Assembly: GCA_046540795.1 (NCBI GenBank)
Contig: JBKHEN010000139.1
Span: 1-6,678 of the forward strand
Direction: 5' to 3'
Length of the DNA stretch: 6,678 bases
Source of the DNA: JAAAOH01 sp046540795
GTDB lineage: Bacteria; Spirochaetota; Spirochaetia; DSM-27196; PWMO01
Positions within the stretch are counted from its first letter, which is position 1. Each line of letters begins with the position of its first letter. The notes beneath the pieces are model-generated. The model had not been told where the DNA came from. It worked only from the letters and a program-made list of their open reading frames with translations, and did no database searches. Below are positions 1 through 5,674 of this stretch, in pieces. The position numbers and the translations under genes were made by a program.

Positions 1-19
1 CCTTACAAGCCGGATTAAC

Positions 20-1861
20 ATGAACAACGACGAACCGGCAATCCCCAAAGCGCGTGTGTTGCGCCTGCTTTTTTCCCTTTGTTGTTTCCTTTTGCTCAAT
101 GCGCTTGTCGGCGTCTACCATTGGATTCCCGAAGGGGACGTATGGGGAATGCTGTATCCGGTGCCCGAAGCGGCGGTAGTCGCCGGTGCAGTGCTGATCG
201 CCGCGGCCTTCTTACGGGTCAAACACGGTGCAGGGAGCAACCGCGCGGAGACCCGGCAGGATGAGAAGAACGCGGACGGGTCGGGGCTCGGGGGGAGCCG
301 TTCCGAGGAGAAGCGCGTCCCATTCCTGCGCGCGGGCTCTCTGTTCGTCGGACTCGTTCTCGCGGTCGTATTTGCCTTCTCCGTGGGCGAGGCTTTTTTC
401 CAGGCGGTATATCGGGAGAGCTTCGTCGTCCGTGGAAACGTGCGGTTTCTTCCTGATTTTCTGCGCATGCTTACCGGCGCGGCGGTGGCCGGCAGAGGCG
501 CAGTGGTGGTGGGGTTGGTAGGCGCGGTTTGGGTGCTCATGGGTGCGCTCTTCGCGTTGCTCCTGCGGGGACTTTCGCACCCGTTTCTGAGGCTGGGTCG
601 ACCGGCAGGTTTGACGACCGGTGGCATGTTGGTCGTTTTAGGGATCGTGAGCTCTACGGCGCCGGCGCTCGATGGTGGGCCGGCGGCGCTGCGGATGGTC
701 CGCCAGTTTACGGGCACGGTTCGAGTCGCGCCGACCATGGAGAAACCGGAGTCCACGCCCCCTGCGGAATCCGTCGATGAAAATCGGGACGAACGGCATT
801 CGGACTACGCATTTCCCGTCCTAAAGGACGAGGACGTCCGGATTTTCATTGTCGAATCCTACGGCCACACGCTGTTTTCCCGGGACGACCACTACGAGCT
901 CATCGAGCCCGTGTACGAGCGCCTCGACCGACGGCTGCAGCAGGCGGGGCTCGGCGTCTTCTCGCACTTCATCGAGTCTCCGGCTTTCGGCGGCCGATCC
1001 TGGTTGGCCGATGCGACGATCCTGTCGGGGGAATGGATCGGCGATCAGGAAGCCTACGATACCATGTGGGATCGAGATACGGAGACGCTGGTGCGCATCA
1101 TGTCCGAGGCCGGATACGAGTCCGTGCTCGTTGCTCCGGGGATGACGTATCTGGAGGAGGGATTCGAGGAGTTCTTTCCCTTCGACGAGATCTACCTGCA
1201 AGGAGAGCTGGACTATCGAGGTAAGCATTTCTCTTTCGGCGGGGGGCTCACCGACCAGTATCTCCTCGATCGGGTCCACCGTATCCACGCGGAGAGCCCG
1301 GACGACGCCGAGGCCGCGGCACCGTTTTTCGGCGTCTACGTGATGGTCTCGAGTCATGTACCCTTCAACGTCGTACCGCCGTTCATCGACGATTGGGAGG
1401 AGATCGGAGACGGCAGCATTTACCATGAGCTCCCTCGTCGCGTTTTCGACAACGACTGGCTGCGGGGAGGCGAGTATCCGGAGGGCTACACGGCCTCCGT
1501 CGAGTACAGCCTGGAGGTGGTTGTCGACTACCTGGCGACCTTCCTCGACGACGATGCTCTTGCCGTCGTCGTCGGTGACCACCAGCCGCGCATCCCTATT
1601 GCGGAACAGAGCTCTACCTTCTCCGTCCCTATTCATGTCATATCGGGAAACGAGGCCATGATCGAGAAGCTCGAGGATTATGGATTCACCGAGGGCCTGG
1701 AACCCGCCGACGAGAGCGCGAATCATCCCCGTATGGACGCGCTCAAGGAGATGTTGCTCACCACGATCGGAGGGAGCCCCGGCGCGGCGGCAGGGCGGAG
1801 CCAGGCGGCAGGGCGGAGCCAGGCAGTGCGCGGGCGCTACGACGGGGAATCCGGATCGTGA
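20..1861 (+). CDS. LtaS-like membrane phosphoglycerol transferase / sulfatase-family protein
   Basis: This 613-residue protein looks like a lipoteichoic acid synthase-type enzyme: a membrane anchor plus an extracytoplasmic metal-dependent domain of the alkaline phosphatase superfamily. Hydrophobic stretches near residues 14-33, 49-65, 105-127, 160-184 and 198-215 give about five helices, as in LtaS. The catalytic domain spans roughly 272-585. Residues matching the LtaS metal and catalytic set are E279 (VESYG), S327 (GGRSW) as probable nucleophile, H446 (SSHVPF), and D519-H520 (VGDHQPR). LtaS itself uses Thr as nucleophile, so Ser is a difference. LtaS-like enzymes move glycerophosphate from phosphatidylglycerol onto a glycolipid or polymer; the true donor and acceptor here are unknown, and a phosphatase or phosphoethanolamine-type transferase role remains possible. 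The ATG at 20 has only a weak GGA at 12-14. The C-terminus (about 588-602) carries a duplicated AAGRSQ unit. The last 25 bp overlap the convergent MFS gene. Confidence 0.85.
   Translation: MNNDEPAIPKARVLRLLFSLCCFLLLNALVGVYHWIPEGDVWGMLYPVPEAAVVAGAVLIAAAFLRVKHGAGSNRAETRQDEKNADGSGLGGSRSEEKRVPFLRAGSLFVGLVLAVVFAFSVGEAFFQAVYRESFVVRGNVRFLPDFLRMLTGAAVAGRGAVVVGLVGAVWVLMGALFALLLRGLSHPFLRLGRPAGLTTGGMLVVLGIVSSTAPALDGGPAALRMVRQFTGTVRVAPTMEKPESTPPAESVDENRDERHSDYAFPVLKDEDVRIFIVESYGHTLFSRDDHYELIEPVYERLDRRLQQAGLGVFSHFIESPAFGGRSWLADATILSGEWIGDQEAYDTMWDRDTETLVRIMSEAGYESVLVAPGMTYLEEGFEEFFPFDEIYLQGELDYRGKHFSFGGGLTDQYLLDRVHRIHAESPDDAEAAAPFFGVYVMVSSHVPFNVVPPFIDDWEEIGDGSIYHELPRRVFDNDWLRGGEYPEGYTASVEYSLEVVVDYLATFLDDDALAVVVGDHQPRIPIAEQSSTFSVPIHVISGNEAMIEKLEDYGFTEGLEPADESANHPRMDALKEMLLTTIGGSPGAAAGRSQAAGRSQAVRGRYDGESGS
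1786..1825 (+). repeat. 18-bp tandem duplication at the 3' end of the LtaS-like gene
   Basis: Two perfect copies of GGCGGCAGGGCGGAGCCA occupy 1786-1803 and 1804-1821, followed by a four-base partial copy. The unit is a multiple of three, so the frame is kept, and it encodes AAGRSQ twice in the C-terminal tail. It lies beyond the recognisable catalytic domain and looks like a slippage product in a low-constraint tail. Confidence 0.9.
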
Positions 1862-3081
1862 AAACGCCGAAGCGCCGGGCGGGTAGCGACGTGGGTGAGC
1901 ACGATGAGCACGGCGAGACCCGCATACAACGCCTCGAGTCGGCTCATAAGCAGCGTTCCGAGGAAACCACCGAACACGTACCCGACCGGGGCGGCGGCTG
2001 CGGAAAACGCCTCCAGGGTTGCAAAGGTCCGTCCCCGATGCGCCGGAGCGGTCACGCGCTGTAGCAGGGTAATGACCCCGACGTGCACCACCGCGGCGGT
2101 CGCGCCGAGGAGCGGAGCGGCCACGACGACGCCCGTCCCCGTCGGAGAAAGGGCTACCACGCCCATGGCCCCGGCACCGAGAAGCAGCGCCAGGCGGATC
2201 ATCACGGGTTCACGACCCAACCGCCGGGTCGCAAAGGAAGCCGCCGTAAAGCCCGCGAGCCCTCCGATGATCATCGTGGCAAATATCACGCCCGTGGTCG
2301 CGGCGCCCTCCGTTGAGCCGGCATCGAGAATGAACGGTATGGTTATGACCACCGGCGCCGAGATCCCGTACATGAGCGTATTCACCAGCAGCAGGGACCG
2401 CAGCTGCGGTTCGGTAGTGAGGGCCCTCCCGAGACGAAGGCGGCCGCTCTCGTTCGGGGCCGGCGGCCTTTCTCGCCGAGGTCGAAGAGCCGCCTCCGGC
2501 AGAGCCGACAGGAGAAACGACAGGCCGTTTGCAGCAAGGAGAACCGGCAGCCCCAGCACTCCAAGCAGGTATCCCGCCACGGCCATGCCGAGGGCGTTGG
2601 CAAGCTGTGCACCTCCCGCCCGGACGGCATTGGCCCGCGGAAGCTCTCCCTTCTCCACCAGTCGAGGCAGGTAGGCGTGCACGCTCGGCACAAACACCGC
2701 TTGCCCCAGCCCGGCAAGCAGGCCGAAGCCGATGAGAAGCCCCGGCTCGTGGAGCGTTCGGGTGCCGAGAAGCGCAGCAAACGCCAGCATCAGCAACCCT
2801 CGCGCGATGTCACTGCCGACAAGGAGCGCCTTCTGTGAGCACCTGTCCACGACCCTGCCAATGGGCCGGGCGAAGAATGCCGCCGGGGCGAACGCGACGA
2901 AATTGAAGGCTGCTACGAGGACGGGGGAATTGTACTGTGCCGTGATGTACAGCACCGTGCCGACGGCGTAGAGGCCGGTACCGAACGTCGACACCGCCGC
3001 TCCCGTGGTGAGGAGCACCACATTACGACGAGCCGGCACGGATGCCGTTCTACTCGACGATTCGCACACGCCGGGTTGCAT
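1837..3081 (-). CDS. MFS transporter, DHA3 (MFS_3) type exporter
   Basis: A 414-residue polytopic membrane protein that is hydrophobic almost throughout, as expected for a 12-helix major facilitator. Motif A between helices 2 and 3 reads GRVVDRCSQK (75-84), with the conserved Asp and basic residues. The stretch near 139-174 (LPRLVEKGELPRANAV, then a Gly-rich helix) and the AHRGRTFATLEAF region (347-359) are typical of the DHA3/MFS_3 group, which includes macrolide and siderophore exporters. The cytoplasmic central loop is around 198-225. The substrate cannot be read from sequence. I chose the ATG at 3081 because the open frame upstream of it (to 3288) lies in the preceding gene and encodes a non-membrane, Ser/Pro/Arg-rich shadow sequence. 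GGAG sits 3 nt before this ATG. The start overlaps the phosphatidyltransferase gene by 32 bp, suggesting translational coupling. The TAG stop lies inside the convergent LtaS-like gene. Confidence 0.85.
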   Translation of the reverse strand: MQPGVCESSSRTASVPARRNVVLLTTGAAVSTFGTGLYAVGTVLYITAQYNSPVLVAAFNFVAFAPAAFFARPIGRVVDRCSQKALLVGSDIARGLLMLAFAALLGTRTLHEPGLLIGFGLLAGLGQAVFVPSVHAYLPRLVEKGELPRANAVRAGGAQLANALGMAVAGYLLGVLGLPVLLAANGLSFLLSALPEAALRPRRERPPAPNESGRLRLGRALTTEPQLRSLLLVNTLMYGISAPVVITIPFILDAGSTEGAATTGVIFATMIIGGLAGFTAASFATRRLGREPVMIRLALLLGAGAMGVVALSPTGTGVVVAAPLLGATAAVVHVGVITLLQRVTAPAHRGRTFATLEAFSAAAAPVGYVFGGFLGTLLMSRLEALYAGLAVLIVLTHVATRPALRRFHDPDSPS

Positions 3082-3922
3082 CAGCTCCGTTGAGTGGCGC
3101 GGCGTTCTCTTGCACCGGGTGAGATGTGCGGTGAAAGAGCAACACCACCGTCCAGCCGAAAGAAACCGCCACGCCGGCAAGACCCGCGATGAGGGCAATC
3201 GAGGTGATCGGCGTCCACCGGCCCAGAGCCAGGGCGACGATGAGGGCGGCGACGGTATAGGCGCAGACACTCTTGCCGAACACGGCATAGCCGTGCCCGC
3301 CTGTGGTCTCCCGGTGGGAGCCGGGCACGCTCAGAACGAACACGTAACGCGCGAGCCCGATGCCGAGGACCCACGCGGGAAAGCCCGCCGCGGCCACGGC
3401 AGCCGTCGAGAGCAGCAGGGTGAAGGCGGCGTCGTTCTGCATATCCCACTCGGCTCCGAAACGTCCGGTGCCGTCCCTGCGTGCCACCCGACCGTCGACG
3501 AAGTCGGTGAGCGCCGCCGCTGTAAAGGGCACGGTGTAGGCCGCCCGATACGCGGCAGAGATCAAGAGGCCATCGACTCCCGCACAGACCGGCAGAAGTA
3601 CGGCCATGCCGACGCCGGCGAGCAGAAGACGGAGCGCCGTCAGCCGGTCCGCGCTGCCGTGACCGGGAACACTGCGATAGAGCATGAGGAGATGGGTCAC
3701 CGCCCATACCAGAAGCATGGCCGGCAGGACTGCGCGGAAAAAGCCCCCGGCGGGCCAATCGAGGCCGGCAAGCAGCACGGTTAGCCCGCCACCGGCCGCC
3801 ATTCCCCGGGAGAAACCCTTATCCCACCTCAGGTACCACCGATCCCAATCGCTCACGATGTCCGAAATGTACCAAGATAGTATCCCGCGAACAAGCGGGC
3901 GCCGGACGGAAGCCCGAACCAC
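3050..3922 (-). CDS. CDP-alcohol phosphatidyltransferase family membrane protein
   Basis: Enzymes of this family transfer a phosphatidyl (or phospho-alcohol) group from a CDP-activated lipid or alcohol to a hydroxyl acceptor inside the membrane; PgsA and Pss are examples. The signature is clear: D140-x2-D143-G144-x2-A147-R148, then G156-x3-D160-x3-D164, including all four metal-binding or catalytic Asp residues. Between AR and G there are 7 residues rather than the usual 8. ADRLTALRLLLAG (91-103) resembles the family's first helix (typically N-x-LT-x2-R), so about 85 residues precede the normal domain. These contain a Trp-rich, probably interfacial segment (17-33) and hydrophobic stretches near 43-55 and 61-82. 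Further helices lie near 104-125, 166-200 and 215-265. Substrate is unknown; a phosphatidylglycerophosphate synthase-like or inositol-phosphate-type role is possible. The start is GTG, 5 nt after the upstream stop, with no clear Shine-Dalgarno; GTG at 3856 or ATG at 3802 are alternatives. Confidence 0.8.
   Translation of the reverse strand: MVRASVRRPLVRGILSWYISDIVSDWDRWYLRWDKGFSRGMAAGGGLTVLLAGLDWPAGGFFRAVLPAMLLVWAVTHLLMLYRSVPGHGSADRLTALRLLLAGVGMAVLLPVCAGVDGLLISAAYRAAYTVPFTAAALTDFVDGRVARRDGTGRFGAEWDMQNDAAFTLLLSTAAVAAAGFPAWVLGIGLARYVFVLSVPGSHRETTGGHGYAVFGKSVCAYTVAALIVALALGRWTPITSIALIAGLAGVAVSFGWTVVLLFHRTSHPVQENAAPLNGADATRRVRIVE
3085..3088 (-). promoter_or_regulatory. Ribosome binding site of the MFS gene
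   Basis: On the minus strand GGAG is followed by CTG and then the ATG at 3081. The 3-nt spacer is short but this is the best match near any plausible start. It lies inside the upstream gene and supports trimming the MFS frame to this ATG. Confidence 0.5.
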
Positions 3923-3927
3923 GGTAG

Positions 3928-4272
3928 CTATGAAGTGGCCCCGCCTGCTTCGTCGTCGTTACCCGCAATGAGTTGTTCCCAGACGACCGGGTCGAAACCG
4001 AAGTAGTATGTACCGTCCAACTCCAGGACCGGATAGATCGGGCGCGCACTGTGTGCGGCGGCGAAGCCCTTCTTGATCCGGGCTCTGAGCTCCTGCGGCT
4101 GTCGCTCGAGATGGACGTATTTGTAGCGCCAACCCTTTTGTTCGAGAAAGTCGCGGGCTTCCTTACACGGTGCGCACCGGAGAAGTCCGTATACGACGAT
4201 TTCCCGGCCCGAGGGGATGCCGCTCACCTCGGTGTACTTCGTTTCAGGATGCATAACGGTTGGCTCAAGCAT
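3928..4272 (-). CDS. Glutaredoxin-like thioredoxin-fold protein
   Basis: A small soluble protein of 114 residues with a glutaredoxin-type fold pattern. The beta strand EIVVYGL leads into the redox motif C33-A-P-C36 at the start of helix 1, and IYPVLELDG (79-87) supplies the expected cis-proline (P81) and following strand. Next comes YYFGFDPVVWEQL, where glutaredoxins usually have a Gly-Gly pair that helps bind glutathione; only one Gly is present, so glutathione use is uncertain and an NrdH-like thioredoxin role is possible. It probably reduces disulfides in the cytoplasm, as there is no signal peptide. It is the first gene of a minus-strand set and ends 5 nt before the phosphatidyltransferase. 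The start is either ATG 4272 or ATG 4254 (108 residues); neither has a strong ribosome site, and a possible -10 element overlapping the first ATG would favour 4254. Confidence 0.75.
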   Translation of the reverse strand: MLEPTVMHPETKYTEVSGIPSGREIVVYGLLRCAPCKEARDFLEQKGWRYKYVHLERQPQELRARIKKGFAAAHSARPIYPVLELDGTYYFGFDPVVWEQLIAGNDDEAGGATS

Positions 4273-4296
4273 CGGCTAAGCGGCGCCGGCTGTCAA
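4268..4296 (-). promoter_or_regulatory. Candidate promoter for the minus-strand operon
   Basis: On the minus strand a perfect TTGACA (4296-4291) is followed, after 17 nt, by GATGCT (4273-4268), which keeps A2, T3 and T6 of the -10 consensus. If used, transcription would begin near 4261 and the glutaredoxin-like protein would have to start at ATG 4254. The -10 is weak, so this is tentative. Confidence 0.3.
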
Positions 4297-4361
4297 TATG
4301 AGCGCACATCGAGCCCCGGAAAAGCGTAGCCACGTGGGATTTTGCGCGTGGAGCCGGAGTT

Positions 4362-4389
4362 TGGACTTCCCACAGCAATCTGCTATACT
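4362..4389 (+). promoter_or_regulatory. Sigma70-like promoter of the G1P dehydrogenase gene
   Basis: TTGGAC (4362-4367) and TATACT (4384-4389) are separated by 16 nt, and TGC directly before the -10 makes it an extended -10 element. This is a local AT-rich island in GC-rich surroundings. The predicted transcription start is about 4395-4397, only a few bases before the ATG at 4400, so the mRNA may be nearly leaderless. Confidence 0.6.
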
Positions 4390-4390
4390 C

Positions 4391-4394
4391 GGAG
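4391..4394 (+). promoter_or_regulatory. Shine-Dalgarno candidate for the G1P dehydrogenase
   Basis: GGAG is followed by 5 nt and the ATG at 4400, a normal geometry that supports this start over the in-frame ATG at 4298. It would only function on a transcript starting upstream of 4391, which conflicts with the start point implied by the 4384-4389 hexamer. Confidence 0.5.
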
Positions 4395-4399
4395 TTCGG

Positions 4400-5674
4400 A
4401 TGTTGCGAACCGAGGTCAGATATGAGGGCGCCGGCGGACAACCGCTCGCCGATTATCTTCGCTCCGGCGGCTACCACGCGCCGCTCGTGGTAGCGGATCC
4501 CAATACCTACCGCGCTGCCGGAAGGATGCTTTCCGCGGGCTTGAGAGCCGCCGGCGTGGGCGTCGAGGACTTCGTTCTCGACGATGATACGCCCTCTCCC
4601 GACGCTTGCTCCGTGGGCGACGTTCTGATCGGAATGAGCACCTCACCGGACATAGTTATTGGTGTCGGAGGCGGCACCGTTACCGACATCGCGCGCCTCG
4701 TGGCCCACCGCATGGATCGCCCGTTCATCTCTTATCCGACGGCCCCGTCGGTCGATGCGTTCAGCTCGCCGACGTCCGCAATGATCTTTCGGGGCGTGAA
4801 GAAGACGGTTCCGGCACGGTCCCCGCAGCTCATCTTCGCCCATCCGGACGTCCTCACCGCGGCCCCACACAAAATGATCGCTGCCGGCTTCGGTGACATG
4901 ATGGCGAAATTGACCGCCGCGGTGGACTGGAGATTGAGCGCGCTGGTTTTCGCCGAGCCGTTCGACGCCGGAATCGTTGAGCGGGTGAGGCAGGCGGTGG
5001 ACTCCTGTGTGCGGGAGGTGGACGGGATCGGCCGACATGAGACGGAAGCCGTGTGCACGCTCCTCGACGGGCTCGTGGAGTCGGGCGACTGTATGCGGGA
5101 ATGGAACGGGTCGCGACCGGCGTCGGGAAGCGAGCACCTGCTCTCCCACTTCTTTGAGATGCAGGCGCACAAACAAGGGCGCCACGGCGCGCTGCACGGC
5201 TCGAAGGTGGCCGTCGGCACTATAGCGGTTGCCGCGGTATTTCGTAGGCTCGCGCGCATGGGAGCGGAAGAGCTTGCCCGCCGAGTCTCGAATGCCGATC
5301 CGCCCGACCGAACGGCATTGCAACGGCAGGCGGTGGTGGAGTTCGGCGAGGAGGCGGCGGCGACTCTCCTTTCCGAGCACCCCTTTACCACGATGTCCGA
5401 AGGGCATTTTCGTCGGCTCTCACGGCAAATCGCGGATCGGGCGGGGGAGATTATCGATCTTTCGGATGCGGCTCCGGATCCCGCGTATCTGATCGATCTT
5501 ATGCGTCGCGCCGGTGGTCCGACGCAGCCCGCGGATATCGGCATCGAGACGGAAGACCTTCGCGCGGCGCTTTCGGTAGCGCATTTGATACGAACCCGGT
5601 TCGGCTTGCTCACGTTGGTTCACCTATTCCGGCTCTTCGAGCCTGCTGCGGTGGTGGAGGAGTGGTTTGGTTAG
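4400..5674 (+). CDS. sn-glycerol-1-phosphate dehydrogenase (AraM/EgsA type)
   Basis: A 424-residue cytoplasmic enzyme of the iron-containing alcohol dehydrogenase/dehydroquinate synthase fold. The family reduces dihydroxyacetone phosphate to sn-glycerol-1-phosphate with NAD(P)H, the enantiomer used for archaeal lipid backbones and, in Bacillus (AraM), for heptaprenylglyceryl phosphate. The nucleotide-binding loop is GVGGGTVTD (88-96), followed by SYPTAPSVDAFSSPTSAM (111-128), the conserved substrate-region motif. Expected divalent-metal ligands are D166 (AAGFGD), H246 (GSEHLLSH) and H266 (ALHGSKVAVGT). Length is slightly above the roughly 350-400 residues usual in the family. An in-frame ATG at 4298 would add 34 residues, but that segment contains the promoter and does not look like protein; ATG 4400 has GGAG 5 nt upstream. 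Glycerol dehydrogenase and dehydroquinate synthase are less likely because of the SVDAF and SEHLLSHFFE motifs. The downstream nitrilase gene begins within its last codons. Confidence 0.88.
   Translation: MLRTEVRYEGAGGQPLADYLRSGGYHAPLVVADPNTYRAAGRMLSAGLRAAGVGVEDFVLDDDTPSPDACSVGDVLIGMSTSPDIVIGVGGGTVTDIARLVAHRMDRPFISYPTAPSVDAFSSPTSAMIFRGVKKTVPARSPQLIFAHPDVLTAAPHKMIAAGFGDMMAKLTAAVDWRLSALVFAEPFDAGIVERVRQAVDSCVREVDGIGRHETEAVCTLLDGLVESGDCMREWNGSRPASGSEHLLSHFFEMQAHKQGRHGALHGSKVAVGTIAVAAVFRRLARMGAEELARRVSNADPPDRTALQRQAVVEFGEEAAATLLSEHPFTTMSEGHFRRLSRQIADRAGEIIDLSDAAPDPAYLIDLMRRAGGPTQPADIGIETEDLRAALSVAHLIRTRFGLLTLVHLFRLFEPAAVVEEWFG
5656..5662 (+). promoter_or_regulatory. Strong ribosome binding site for the TTG-started nitrilase gene
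   Basis: GGAGGAG lies inside the last codons of the dehydrogenase gene, 4 to 6 nt before TTG 5667 depending on the pairing register. It is the best Shine-Dalgarno match in the window and decides the start of the downstream gene, since the in-frame ATG at 5718 has no such site. Confidence 0.65.

Noticed and set aside
821..1726. Minus-strand open frame of 301 codons opposite the LtaS-like gene
   Set aside because: It is antisense to a domain with clear catalytic motifs. Its translation is an Arg/Val/Asp-rich mix without recognisable motifs, typical of a GC-rich shadow frame.
1895..2674. Plus-strand open frame of 259 codons opposite the MFS gene
   Set aside because: Arg/Pro/Ala/Thr-rich composition with no domain; the opposite strand encodes a clear MFS protein.
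3082..3288. N-terminal 69-codon extension of the MFS frame
   Set aside because: It is out of frame within the phosphatidyltransferase gene, has Ser/Pro/Arg-rich shadow composition, and ATG 3081 with GGAG gives a normal-length transporter.
3005..3784. Plus-strand open frame of 259 codons opposite the phosphatidyltransferase
   Set aside because: Low-complexity charged translation (Gly, Arg, Glu, His rich) with no motif; the minus strand has the CDP-alcohol transferase signature.
4335..4374. Inverted repeat GTGGGA / TCCCAC as a possible hairpin or operator
   Set aside because: Arms are only 6 bp with a 28-bp gap and no extension, which is expected by chance in this composition.
4643..5613. Two long minus-strand open frames (254 and 293 codons) opposite the G1P dehydrogenase
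   Set aside because: Both are antisense to a well-recognised enzyme and have Arg/Ser/His-rich translations without domains.
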